Shown: positions 1-8,345 of the stretch, in pieces
How positions within the stretch are numbered: position 1 is the first letter of the stretch
How the letters are laid out: each line of letters begins with the position of its first letter
Source of the DNA: Pantoea sp. At-9b
GTDB lineage: Bacteria > Pseudomonadota > Gammaproteobacteria > Enterobacterales > Enterobacteriaceae
DNA length: 64,000 bases
Direction of reading: 5' to 3'
Assembly (NCBI RefSeq): GCF_000175935.2
Contig: NC_014838.1
Coordinates: 372,001 to 436,000 of the forward strand
Notes under the pieces: model-generated
What the model was told of the DNA's origin: nothing
What the model saw: the letters and a program-made list of their open reading frames with translations, nothing else
Databases searched by the model: none
Translations under genes and position numbers: made by a program

Positions 1-528
1 AAAAAGGTGCCAAAAATCGATCACCAGACCGACATTGGGTTTGCCAATGCGCCGGATGACCTCCAGAGCCTGATTCAGGGTGTTAAATTGCGTATGCGCA
101 ATCACCTCGATCTGGTAACGCACACCGTATTGCTCGCCAATGCTGGCGATGGCCGAAATGTTCTCGGTCATGATGTCCATGATCTGTGACGGTGGCAGAT
201 GGTCGATGCCGTGCTGCGCCAGGATCTGGATGGTCGGGCACGCCAGGTCTGCGGCGATTTGTGTCAGCTGCGTCGCTTCTGCCAGCAATTGCTGCTTCTC
301 TCCCTCACGGTGGCGTTCAATATCAATCAACGCATTCAGACAGGCGGTTTGCAGACCATATCCCTGTACCTGTTTTTTCAGCGCGGCGGTGCTGCCACCG
401 TTAGCGAGATAGCGCAGCAACTTATAGTGCAAAAACTCCAACCCGTCATAGCCGGTTTCAGCGGCAATACGTGTTTCGGTGACGACGTTACAGTAGTGGG
501 TAGAGATACCGTGTAGAGCCTTGATCAT
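1..528 (-). CDS. sugar phosphate isomerase/epimerase, TIM-barrel (partial, C-terminus cut by window edge)
   Basis: Reading the minus strand from the ATG at 528 gives an uninterrupted frame to the window edge. It begins MIKALHGISTHYCNVVTETR and contains the segments TGYDGLEFLHYK and GLVIDFWHLF near the cut end. These are typical of the xylose-isomerase-like TIM-barrel family (IolE/IolI/IolH-type sugar epimerases), whose metal site uses Glu, Asp and His on barrel strands. The start codon overlaps the stop of the upstream transporter gene in an ATGA arrangement, so the two are translationally coupled. Together with the transporter and the inositol-type genes at 3.6-7.5 kb it probably handles a cyclitol or keto-sugar intermediate; the exact substrate cannot be read. 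About 176 residues are visible, roughly 60% of the usual length. Confidence 0.8.
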   Translation of the reverse strand, partial: MIKALHGISTHYCNVVTETRIAAETGYDGLEFLHYKLLRYLANGGSTAALKKQVQGYGLQTACLNALIDIERHREGEKQQLLAEATQLTQIAADLACPTIQILAQHGIDHLPPSQIMDIMTENISAIASIGEQYGVRYQIEVIAHTQFNTLNQALEVIRRIGKPNVGLVIDFWHLF

Positions 529-1982
529 GATTTACCTCGCAGACTGGCAGAAGGAGAAGCGGCCGCAGACGGAGTGGCGTTTTTTGTCATACGGCGGGCA
601 AGCAGTTGTTCAATATCATCGAGGGCAACGCCACGCGTTTCCGGCACGAAACGCACCAGAAACACCAGGCAAAACAGATTGAGGATGGCGAACACCCAGA
701 ATGAGAAGGCACCATGAAACGCCTGTTGCAAAGCGTGGATTTGGTTCAGTACCGGGAAAAACTGTGTCACCAGGAAGTTGAAAATCCACATCAGGCTGAC
801 GGCTAATCCCATCCCATAGCTTTTGATGCGTGGCGGGAAAATTTCGGCAATCAATACCCAACAGCCTGCGCCCCAACTGATGGCAAAAGTCACCATGAAC
901 AATAAGGCTGAGGTGATGGCGAGATAACCGCTTTGCTGGTGCAGCATGCTCCAGGAGAGCAGCAGCAGGGCGCAGATTGAACCCAGGGTGCCCAGTTTCA
1001 TCACCGGCAACCGGCCAAAGCGGTCATACAGATTCATGGCGACAAAAGCACCGACGGCGTTGAGCAGACCGATAAAAATGGTCTGGAATAACAATGTATC
1101 TTTACTGACATCACCGGTATTGAGAATCATGGGCGCGAAGTACATCACAATACTGGCACCGGTTAATTGCTGTAACACGGCGATGGCACAACCGACCATC
1201 AGGGCATAGCGCAGAACCGGTGTCTGCCAGATAGCGCTGAGCGAATGGTTGCCTTTGCTGGCATCCTGCGGCTTCTGACGCACGCGAAGAATGTCCAGCG
1301 TTTCACGCTCATTAAGGTCGGGGTAAATTTTCTTGAGTACGCGTAGCGCGCGCTCGCCCTGCTGGTGGTTAATACACCATTGCGGTGATTCAGGCAGGAT
1401 AAAGGTACAGATCAACATCATAATGACCGGAACAAATTGCGCGCCCATCATCCAGCGCCAGCCCTCATCAATCAGCCAGACTTCGGACATGCCGCGTCCG
1501 ATAAGATAGTTGATCAGAAAAACCAGCGTCTGAGAGCCAACCAGTGACAGATTAAAAATGCCGGATGCTTTGCCGCGAATACGGGCAGGCGAAATCTCGC
1601 TCATATACATCGGGGCGACGGTTCCGGCGAGGCCAATGCCCAGACCCGCTACAATACGAGCGGCGGAAAACAACAGAAACGAGTCGGCAAAGGTAGAGCC
1701 GACGGCGGAAAGCGCGAAGGCCAGTGTCGCCAGTAGCAGAACCGGTTTGCGTCCCAGTTTCTCAGCCAGCCTGCCAGCGGCTAACGAACCGAGGATGCAA
1801 CCCACAAAGATGCTGGAGACCACCCAACCGGTTTGTGAGGGATCAAGGTGAAAATAAGCCTGAATAGAGTCGACAGTCCCCGAAATAACGCCGGTAGAAT
1901 AACCAAACATCACGCCACCGAGGGTAGCAATACAACACAGGGAATAGACATAACGTGCATTACAACGTGAGGATGAATGCAT
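525..1982 (-). CDS. MFS sugar porter (inositol/pentose:H+ symporter family)
   Basis: A 12-TM permease of the sugar-porter branch of the major facilitator superfamily, about 485 aa. Family signatures are visible: FGYSTGVISG in TM1, AGRLAEKLGRKP in loop 2-3, PESPQW after TM6, QQLTGAS in TM7, DRFGRLPV in loop 8-9 and VPETRG at the C-terminus. It should import a neutral sugar or polyol by proton symport across the inner membrane. I place the start at the ATG at 1982 rather than the ATG four codons upstream, because a GGAGG sits 5 nt before it. The downstream isomerase overlaps by 4 nt. The paralogue at 3656 lies in the divergent operon, so this locus carries two related transporters; this one keeps the QQ pair of TM7 that the other has lost. 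Substrate is inferred only from context. Confidence 0.88.
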   Translation of the reverse strand: MHSSSRCNARYVYSLCCIATLGGVMFGYSTGVISGTVDSIQAYFHLDPSQTGWVVSSIFVGCILGSLAAGRLAEKLGRKPVLLLATLAFALSAVGSTFADSFLLFSAARIVAGLGIGLAGTVAPMYMSEISPARIRGKASGIFNLSLVGSQTLVFLINYLIGRGMSEVWLIDEGWRWMMGAQFVPVIMMLICTFILPESPQWCINHQQGERALRVLKKIYPDLNERETLDILRVRQKPQDASKGNHSLSAIWQTPVLRYALMVGCAIAVLQQLTGASIVMYFAPMILNTGDVSKDTLLFQTIFIGLLNAVGAFVAMNLYDRFGRLPVMKLGTLGSICALLLLSWSMLHQQSGYLAITSALLFMVTFAISWGAGCWVLIAEIFPPRIKSYGMGLAVSLMWIFNFLVTQFFPVLNQIHALQQAFHGAFSFWVFAILNLFCLVFLVRFVPETRGVALDDIEQLLARRMTKNATPSAAASPSASLRGKS

Positions 1983-2117
1983 GATTGCCTCCATATAACC
2001 GCAAACGGGAACACAAGGTCACCAAAGACATATTGAGTCCTTATTGAGAGCAAAGGGATATCTGCAGGCTTATGGTATTAAGCCTGAACAGGACGAACGG
2101 TCGGAGGGGCTAACCCA

Positions 2118-2987
2118 TTAGCTTTTAATTTGCCCGGTCAGCCAGAATTTTTTATAACGCGCAGGTGGAATGCCGATCAGATTTAGAAATATGCGATGGA
2201 AATTATTAACGTTATCGTAGCCGACGGCGTTAGCCACTTCCGTGACGCCCAGATTGGTGCTGAGCAGTAACGATTGTGCTTCGCCAATACGTCGCCGGGT
2301 TTGGTATTGTTTCGGTGAGTAGCCGGAATAGGCCTTGAAAACGTGCGCCAGATAAAACTGGTTCATATTCAGGGCTGCGGTAATGGATTTTAATGCAATC
2401 TCATCTTTGTAGTGGTCGTCGATATAATCCTTGATGCGCTGGCCAAGCAATGTATGGTTATTCTGCTGATCCTGCTTGTTTTCAATCCAGATATTGCGAC
2501 ACAACAACAACAGAATACTGATGAGATTATCGCCTACTTCGGAACTGAATAACCGTTTGCTACTGACGTGCGACCACATCTGGTCAAAAAGCTGGCAAAT
2601 TTCGTCATAAAATTCACCACTCGGCATCACCGCCACTTGATGGCGCGTCGTCAGGACATTTTGCGGCAAGCCTTCGACTTTCAGCTGTTCGACTCCGCAA
2701 CTAAAAATAAGCAGATCGTCCGACGGGGCTGGATTTTCATCGTGCAGCACGTTGGCGTTGAACAGCAGTAAATCACCACGCTGCACTTGATAGCCGCGGC
2801 CATCAATGTTGTAGATGCCGCTACCCGCGCGGATAAACATCAGTTCGAAGCGATCATCGTGCTTATGCATCACGCGTGGGATCGCTGCCTCAATGCCTTC
2901 CGCTTTGCAGATAAAGGTGAGGCGCGGACGGTGACCATTCTCGAATCCGCGAGCCGAAGGATGTTCATTAAGGCAGTAGGTCAGCAT
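2118..2987 (-). CDS. AraC family transcriptional regulator with N-terminal cupin
   Basis: About 289 aa. The N-terminal ~110 residues form a cupin-like sensor (HKHDDRFELMFIRAGSG, GDLLLFNANVLHDE). The C-terminal ~100 residues are an AraC/XylS double HTH, with the family pattern ITAALNMNQFYLAHVFKAYSGYSPKQY and a second helix pair ending VNNFHRIFLNLIGIPPARYKKF. The ATG at 2987 is preferred over the one at 3026 because AAGGAG precedes it by 5 nt. It sits between the two transporter units and is divergent from the transporter/iolG operon at 3656, so it most likely activates one or both in response to the sugar ligand. Confidence 0.88.
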   Translation of the reverse strand: MLTYCLNEHPSARGFENGHRPRLTFICKAEGIEAAIPRVMHKHDDRFELMFIRAGSGIYNIDGRGYQVQRGDLLLFNANVLHDENPAPSDDLLIFSCGVEQLKVEGLPQNVLTTRHQVAVMPSGEFYDEICQLFDQMWSHVSSKRLFSSEVGDNLISILLLLCRNIWIENKQDQQNNHTLLGQRIKDYIDDHYKDEIALKSITAALNMNQFYLAHVFKAYSGYSPKQYQTRRRIGEAQSLLLSTNLGVTEVANAVGYDNVNNFHRIFLNLIGIPPARYKKFWLTGQIKS

Positions 2988-3655
2988 GATGTCTCCTTTT
3001 ATTGTGTCGCTATTCTTACATGCCATTGACGCCGGGTAATCATCAATTTTGCTTTTTAGTCATATTTAACTGACTGATTTTTAACAACATCGCTAAAACT
3101 GGCTGTTTCCGGGTGCAGATTATTGTTATTGCCAGACGGCGGGAAAATTTAAATTTGATCCCCATCACATTTTAACCGCAGGGCAGTCATTCCGGTTATC
3201 AAGATAATCGGGAAAATCATCCAGTCACGGCATTTGCCATCAAAGTGGTAATACTTCATTGCATGAAGGCGATACAAATAACATTCATATTTCCCTGCCA
3301 ATTAAAGGAAATATCGACTTCCACTCATCGCCGTTTGCCAATAATAGTTTTTTTTGAAAGTCTCTATTCTTGCTATGTCAATAATATAGAAATTATTCGT
3401 GATTAATATCACATCTTTTTGTGCTTTTTAATCAGAATTTATGATCGTCCGCACGCAGTGAAACGGTGCTGGCATAGGCATATAGTTTTTCGATTTTACT
3501 TTGATTAACGTTGTCGCAACGATAAGGGAACTGAAGCATTAAACCAATGCGGCAGTAAATATAAAAATGCCAATTATTCTGGCTAAAAATTAGTCATAAC
3601 CGATCTGAAAATAACAGCTTACGTCGTTGTTACCTTACAACCAGATGGAAAAGTT
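2988..3655. promoter_or_regulatory. divergent intergenic region between araC-type gene and transporter operon
   Basis: An AT-rich 668-bp gap without a credible gene on either strand. It should contain the promoters of the AraC gene (minus) and of the transporter/iolG operon (plus), one near-consensus CRP site (listed separately) and presumably AraC half-sites, which I could not define. The gap is unusually long for this window and might hide a small RNA or upstream regulatory sites; nothing specific could be supported. Confidence 0.6.
3398..3413 (+). promoter_or_regulatory. CRP (cAMP receptor protein) binding site
   Basis: CGTGATTAATATCACA matches the CRP consensus TGTGA-N6-TCACA at 9 of 10 specified positions, with correct 6-nt spacing. 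It lies about 245 bp before the transporter start, in the region divergent from the AraC gene. This fits catabolite-controlled sugar uptake. The promoter itself was not located with confidence. Confidence 0.65.
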
Positions 3656-5065
3656 ATGTACAACAAAACTCACCTGCAAAATCCTCAGCGTATGAGGTTA
3701 ATCACTATCGTCTCAACGATAGGAGGATTATGTTTTGGCTACGATACCGGGGTTATTTCCGGCGCATTGATCTTTATGAAATACGATCTCAATCTGACGC
3801 CAACTCAGGAAGGATTTATTACCTCGTTTTTATTATTTGGCGCAGCACTTGGCTCGCTGTTTGGTGGTTATTTATCGGACAAGCAAGGGCGGCGGAAAAA
3901 TTTGTTGTGGGTCGCCGCGATATTTATGTTTGGTGCATTAGGTACGGCCCTGGCATGGAGTGTGCCTTCTATGATTGTGGCACGTTTCATTCTTGGGCTG
4001 GCAGTGGGATGTGCCTCGGTGACGGTGCCGATTTATATTTCTGAACTGGCGCGTGCCGATCAACGCGAAAGGTTGGTGACGGTAAATGAACTGATGATCG
4101 TCACCGGACAATTTCTGGCTTATAGCGTCAATGCGGCGATTGTAAACCTGTATCCGGAAATGGCGCACAACTGGCGAATTATGCTGGCGATTCCGGCATT
4201 GCCCGGGGCGTTATTATGGTTTGGTATGTTGCTGATGCCGGAATCCCCGCGTTTCTTTATGCGCCGTGGTGAAACGGATAAAGCCATCAAAGTGCTCAAA
4301 GCGTTACGTTTGCCAGAAGAGGTTGACCGGGAAGTCAAAGAGATCCAGCAAATCATTAAAGCAGATGCAGTGAAGTTCCACCTGCTGGCTGAACTGAAGA
4401 AAAGTTGGGTCGTGCAACTGGTATTAATTGGCCTGATGATTGTGCTTGCCACCCGCGTGACCGGCGTCAATACCATCATGTATTACGCCCCGACCGTATT
4501 GAAAGCCACAGGATTGGGCGATGCGGCGGCCGTTACGGGCGCGGTTGCCAACGGCGTCATCTCCATTCTCGCAACACTGCTGGGTATGGCGTTAATCGGT
4601 AAACACTCGCGTCGCAAAATGTTTTTCACCGGCCAGGCTGGCGTGACGCTGAGCCTGGTAGCGATTGGCCTGGCATTTAAATTATTTTTCCATAATGAAA
4701 TCGTTAATGGGAACGACATTTTACAAGCTAATTTCGCCGGGGCCAGTTATGTAATTCTCGGATTGATGCTGGTATTCCTGGTCTTTATGCAAGGTTGGAT
4801 CGCCCCGGTATTCTGGCTCATGCTGGCTGAAATTTATCCATTGAAAATGCGCGGTATCGGGATGGGTTTTGCCGTATTCGGACTATGGATTTTTGATTTT
4901 ATTATTCAATCCATTTTCCCGTTCCTGCTGAACCATTATGGCGGCGGTATGACCTTTGGTTTCTTCGCTGCGACCAACGTCATGATGTTAATCCTGCTGG
5001 TTAAATATCTGCCGGAGACGCGCGGCATGACGTTAGAACAAATCGAAAATAAATTCCGTTTTTAA
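3656..5065 (+). CDS. MFS sugar porter (probable myo-inositol-type transporter)
   Basis: 469 aa, 12 TM segments, sugar-porter family. Signatures: FGYDTGVISGA in TM1, GYLSDKQGRRK in loop 2-3, PESPRF after TM6, GVNTIMYYAP in TM7, PETRG near the end. It resembles bacterial inositol transporters (IolT type), and the next gene is an IolG-like dehydrogenase 24 nt downstream, which supports cyclitol uptake. The usual QQ dipeptide of TM7 is replaced by ATRVTG, unlike the paralogue at 525-1982; TM7 contributes to sugar binding in this family, so the two carriers may differ in substrate. It is the first gene of a four-gene plus-strand operon ending at 7511. Confidence 0.88.
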   Translation: MYNKTHLQNPQRMRLITIVSTIGGLCFGYDTGVISGALIFMKYDLNLTPTQEGFITSFLLFGAALGSLFGGYLSDKQGRRKNLLWVAAIFMFGALGTALAWSVPSMIVARFILGLAVGCASVTVPIYISELARADQRERLVTVNELMIVTGQFLAYSVNAAIVNLYPEMAHNWRIMLAIPALPGALLWFGMLLMPESPRFFMRRGETDKAIKVLKALRLPEEVDREVKEIQQIIKADAVKFHLLAELKKSWVVQLVLIGLMIVLATRVTGVNTIMYYAPTVLKATGLGDAAAVTGAVANGVISILATLLGMALIGKHSRRKMFFTGQAGVTLSLVAIGLAFKLFFHNEIVNGNDILQANFAGASYVILGLMLVFLVFMQGWIAPVFWLMLAEIYPLKMRGIGMGFAVFGLWIFDFIIQSIFPFLLNHYGGGMTFGFFAATNVMMLILLVKYLPETRGMTLEQIENKFRF

Positions 5066-5089
5066 TATACCGCTACTGAGGATGTAACA

Positions 5090-6100
5090 ATGACAGTTAA
5101 AATCGGCTTGATTGGCCTGGGTATGATTGGCCGTGACCACCTGAAGCGTTTTAAAGACGTTATTACTGGCGCGCAGGTGACAGCGGTGTGTGATATTAAT
5201 AAATCAGTCGCAGATAATATTGCCGCTGAATACGGTGCGACGCCATTTTACGATGCGGAAGCGATGATCCATTCTCCGCTGGTCGATGCCGTGTTTATTT
5301 GCTCGATTGGTCCGGTACATAAAACACAAATATTGACGGCATTTCAGGCCGGGAAACCAGTATTTTGTGAAAAACCGCTGACACCGACCGCCGACGAAGC
5401 CAAAGAAATCATTGATGCTGAAGTGAAAGCGGGTAAACGCCTGCTGCAACTTGGCTTTATGCGCCGTTTCGACCCCGGTTATCAGGCGCTTAAGCAATCG
5501 ATTGATCGCGGTGAACTGGGCGAGATCCTGCTCATGCACTGCGCCCACCGTAATCCTGCGGTACCCGAAAGTTACACGCTGGAAATGGCGATCAATGATT
5601 CGGCGACTCACGAAATCGACATCATCCGTTATCTGCTGAACGAGAATATCGTGGCTGTGCGGGTCGATAAACCGCGCAAGAAAACCCGTCGTGCGCTGCC
5701 GCATTTGCAGGACCCGCTGATCGTGATTTTTGAAACCGCCTCCGGGGTGCGCATCGATGATGAACTCTTCGTGAACTGTGATTACGGCTACGACATCCGC
5801 TGTGAAGTGATTGGTGAGAATGCGATTGCGGCACTGAACGAACAGGCGCTGATCAGCACGCGTTCGGCGGCAGGCAGCGCGCATCATATCAGCCAGTCCT
5901 GCATGGAGCGTTTTGCCACCGCATATGACCGTGAGGTGCAGCATTTTGTCGATCGCGTGCGTGAGGGACTGGCGATGAGTGGCCCCTCATCCTGGGACGG
6001 CTATATCGTCGCGCTGGTCTGCGATGCCGGGCTGGCGTCGTTGCAGGACGGCGAAAAACATGCGGTGGCTATTCCACAACAACCGGCGCTGTATCACTAA
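5090..6100 (+). CDS. iolG: Gfo/Idh/MocA oxidoreductase, inositol 2-dehydrogenase-like
   Basis: 336 aa. The N-terminal Rossmann domain starts with GLIGLGMIG (residues 6-14) for NAD(P) binding, and EKP is at 94-96. The catalytic triad of the inositol dehydrogenase group is present as K95, D170 and H174 (B. subtilis IolG has K97, D172, H176). The family oxidises myo-inositol or related cyclitols/sugars to ketones in the cytoplasm. It lies directly after a sugar-porter gene and before an EIIA and a TIM-barrel isomerase, as in cyclitol catabolic operons. The downstream iolB, C, D and E genes are not in this window, so the end product of the pathway cannot be stated. Substrate (myo-, scyllo- or chiro-inositol, or a sugar) is inference. 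Confidence 0.82.
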   Translation: MTVKIGLIGLGMIGRDHLKRFKDVITGAQVTAVCDINKSVADNIAAEYGATPFYDAEAMIHSPLVDAVFICSIGPVHKTQILTAFQAGKPVFCEKPLTPTADEAKEIIDAEVKAGKRLLQLGFMRRFDPGYQALKQSIDRGELGEILLMHCAHRNPAVPESYTLEMAINDSATHEIDIIRYLLNENIVAVRVDKPRKKTRRALPHLQDPLIVIFETASGVRIDDELFVNCDYGYDIRCEVIGENAIAALNEQALISTRSAAGSAHHISQSCMERFATAYDREVQHFVDRVREGLAMSGPSSWDGYIVALVCDAGLASLQDGEKHAVAIPQQPALYH

Positions 6101-6124
6101 GCCACTTTCCGTGAGGAACACCCG

Positions 6125-6553
6125 ATGTTGAAACTGAATGAAAACGATCTTTTCCTGCACTGCCAGGCGGCGAATAAAAACGAAGCGATGCAACTGGCGG
6201 CTGCGGCGTTAGAACAGGGTGGGTATGTCAAAACAGGTTTCTTCCACGCCATGCAGGCTCGGGAGGAGAGCGTTTCAACCTATATCGGCGCAGGGATTGC
6301 CTTTCCGCATTGCGCCAAAGCCGATACCCACCTCGTGATTAACACCGGGTTTCAGGTATTCCAGTTTCCCCAGGGGGTGAGCTGGGGAGCGGGCAAAGTG
6401 GTTTTTATCGTCGTCGCGGTGGCGGCGCAGCAGGATGAACATATTCAGGTACTGGCTGCGATAGCGGATTTATTGGGTGATGAGGTGAAAACCACCTTGT
6501 TAGCCAATGCCAACACTAAAGCCGGATTTATTGAACAGTTTGAAAAAGCCTAA
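6125..6553 (+). CDS. orphan PTS EIIA domain protein (mannitol/fructose type)
   Basis: 142-aa single-domain protein of the PTS EIIA type 2 family. The phospho-acceptor His is H62 in GAGIAFPHC, matching the family pattern G-I-A-h-P-H. Normally EIIA takes phosphate from HPr and passes it to EIIB of a permease. No EIIB or EIIC lies nearby; the permeases here are proton-driven MFS proteins. It may therefore be a regulatory EIIA that couples PTS phosphorylation state to the inositol-type operon, or serve a permease elsewhere. It is 24 nt after the dehydrogenase gene and 16 nt before the isomerase gene, so it is co-transcribed. Confidence 0.85.
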   Translation: MLKLNENDLFLHCQAANKNEAMQLAAAALEQGGYVKTGFFHAMQAREESVSTYIGAGIAFPHCAKADTHLVINTGFQVFQFPQGVSWGAGKVVFIVVAVAAQQDEHIQVLAAIADLLGDEVKTTLLANANTKAGFIEQFEKA

Positions 6554-6569
6554 TGATTAAGGAATCGCG

Positions 6570-7511
6570 ATGAAACTGGCGTTATGTACCGATGTACTGG
6601 GTGATTTACCCTTTCCGGCCATGCTGGATAAAGTCAAAAGTTATGGCATCAGCGGTGTCGAAATGACGGCGGGCGGCTGGTCGCCCTGTCCGCATGTTGA
6701 TACTGAGGCGCTGTTGTCGTCACCCGAGAAACTGCAACAGTTTCAGGCGGAGCTGAGCCGCCGTGAGATGCGTATTGTGGCGCTCAACTGTTCGGGTAAT
6801 CCCTTGGCTCCGGGGGAACTCGGCGAAAAGCACAGCCTGAGCAGTTACCGCGCGGTAGAGCTGGCGGGTAAATTGGGTGTGAAGAAAATCGTGATGATGA
6901 GTGGTCTGCCTGGTGGCGGCCCGGAAGATCGCGTACCGAACTGGATTACGTCAACCATTTCCTGGCCCGACTACATGCCCGGCGTCATTGATTATCAGTG
7001 GAATGAAGTGGCGATTCCGTGGTGGAAGAAATTTGTACAGCATGCAAAACAGCATGGGATTGAAAAGATCGCCATTGAAGAGTTTCCTTGCCAGTTGGTT
7101 TACAACCCGTCGACCTTGCTGCGTTTGCGTCACGCAGTAGATGAAATGATTGGTATTAATCTTGATCCGTCACATCTGATTGCGATGGGTGCCGATCCGA
7201 TCGCCGCAGCACGTAAGCTGGAAGGGGCGGTTTTCCACGTACACGGCAAAGATGCGCGTATTGAACGTGGTCTGGCCGATGTGGACGGATTAATGGAATA
7301 CCAGCCGGTGACCAACACCAAAACCCGTACCTGGAACTATGTCGCAGTAGGCTGTGGTATGGATCTGAAGTGGTGGAAGGAGTTTTTCTCGGTACTGCGG
7401 ATGACCGGATATAACGGTGATGTTTCGCTGGAGATGGAAGATCTGACGATGAGTGTTGAGGCTGGATTGCAAACCTCGATCGATGCACTGAACGCAACGT
7501 TAAGCCGTTAA
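6570..7511 (+). CDS. sugar phosphate isomerase/epimerase, TIM-barrel
   Basis: 313 aa, xylose-isomerase-like TIM barrel (AP endonuclease 2 fold). Visible elements are the N-terminal strand MKLALCTDVLG, the glutamate strand IAIEEFPCQLVYN, the metal-site strand GINLDPSHL with Asp and His, the strand VFHVHGKDARI and the terminal DVSLEMEDL with Glu. Such proteins epimerise or dehydrate keto-inositols and keto-sugars (IolE, IolI, IolH) and need a divalent metal. Last gene of the operon; a hairpin follows at 7529. It is a distant relative of the partial gene at 1-528, so the locus has two isomerases on opposite strands. Precise reaction unknown. Confidence 0.82.
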   Translation: MKLALCTDVLGDLPFPAMLDKVKSYGISGVEMTAGGWSPCPHVDTEALLSSPEKLQQFQAELSRREMRIVALNCSGNPLAPGELGEKHSLSSYRAVELAGKLGVKKIVMMSGLPGGGPEDRVPNWITSTISWPDYMPGVIDYQWNEVAIPWWKKFVQHAKQHGIEKIAIEEFPCQLVYNPSTLLRLRHAVDEMIGINLDPSHLIAMGADPIAAARKLEGAVFHVHGKDARIERGLADVDGLMEYQPVTNTKTRTWNYVAVGCGMDLKWWKEFFSVLRMTGYNGDVSLEMEDLTMSVEAGLQTSIDALNATLSR

Positions 7512-7528
7512 TACCCTGCATTAAAACG

Positions 7529-7554
7529 TCGCGGCGTGCCAGCTCGCGCCGCGA
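7529..7554 (+). terminator. hairpin after the inositol-type operon
   Basis: TCGCGGCG and CGCCGCGA form a perfect 8-bp GC-rich stem 18 nt after the stop codon. No clear T-run follows, so an intrinsic terminator is likely but not certain. Confidence 0.5.
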
Positions 7555-7786
7555 TGCACAATTTCTGAGCAACTCCACTCATCACTGACTTAAAAAATTC
7601 ATCTCGTATGGCTTTTGTTTAACTTTCATTTAATATATTAATAACCAGCGCAATTATGAGTTATTTAATTAATGTTGCGTTGTGTGATTGTTAATATTCG
7701 AAGCAAATCAATAACAGCTAACAATGATGTCTTTCGCCACCGCAAATGCAGTGGTGTTGAGTAATGTGAAAAGTCAGGGAAACAAT

Positions 7787-8326
7787 ATGTTGCAGTCAGA
7801 CGATCTTTCCGTCGGAAAGATCCAACTCTCACGCCGGAAAGTGCTGCTTTCTGGCGCGGTGATCATTGCCAGTGGGCTGGTCACCTCGGCGTTACCGTCG
7901 TTTGCCTTAGCGCAACCGTCACCCGGTTTTGCCCCTTTTATGCAGATCTCCCGCCTGCTGGTGAACCATCAACTGGATGATGCCGTCGGTCAGCGCATGC
8001 TGGCGCTGTTGGACAGTGAAGAACAGGGCTTGCTGGATAACATCAACCAACTGCTGGCCATTGCCCGTGCACACAATGCCTTCAAGGTGGAAGATTTCTT
8101 CCCGGCGATCCCGCAAGGCAAGTTGCAAGACCTGGCGCACAAAATCATCTTTGGCTGGTACACCGGCAGCCTCGCCCCGACGCGATCCGCCAAGACCTTC
8201 GCCTATGAACAGGCACTCACCTGGCACACCACGCTGGATGTGATCACTATTCCGTCTTACGGCATCAGTGGTCCCAACAACTGGCAACGCGCTAATACTC
8301 CGGTCCTTCCCGTACCGCAATTCTGA
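7787..8326 (+). CDS. FAD sugar/gluconate dehydrogenase complex, small subunit (copy 1)
   Basis: About 179 aa from the ATG at 7787; an ATG at 7724 lacks a ribosome site, whereas GGGAA precedes 7787. A twin-arginine signal (LSRRKVLLSGAVIIASG) is followed by a hydrophobic run and a probable cleavage after SFALA. The mature part (IIFGWYTGS, YGISGPNNWQ) resembles the small subunit of membrane FAD sorbitol/gluconate/2-ketogluconate dehydrogenases. In these complexes it lacks a cofactor and carries the folded flavoprotein through the Tat system. First gene of a six-gene operon to 14836; the flavoprotein gene starts 19 nt downstream. Confidence 0.82.
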   Translation: MLQSDDLSVGKIQLSRRKVLLSGAVIIASGLVTSALPSFALAQPSPGFAPFMQISRLLVNHQLDDAVGQRMLALLDSEEQGLLDNINQLLAIARAHNAFKVEDFFPAIPQGKLQDLAHKIIFGWYTGSLAPTRSAKTFAYEQALTWHTTLDVITIPSYGISGPNNWQRANTPVLPVPQF

Positions 8327-8345
8327 ATCTGATAAGAAGACAATT

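Noticed and set aside
7..516. Several plus-strand frames at the left edge
   Set aside because: They mirror the minus-strand isomerase gene; its protein reads as a known family and starts with a coupled ATGA.
5204..5944. 246-codon minus-strand frame
   Set aside because: Lies wholly inside the iolG gene, with no ribosome site or recognisable domain.
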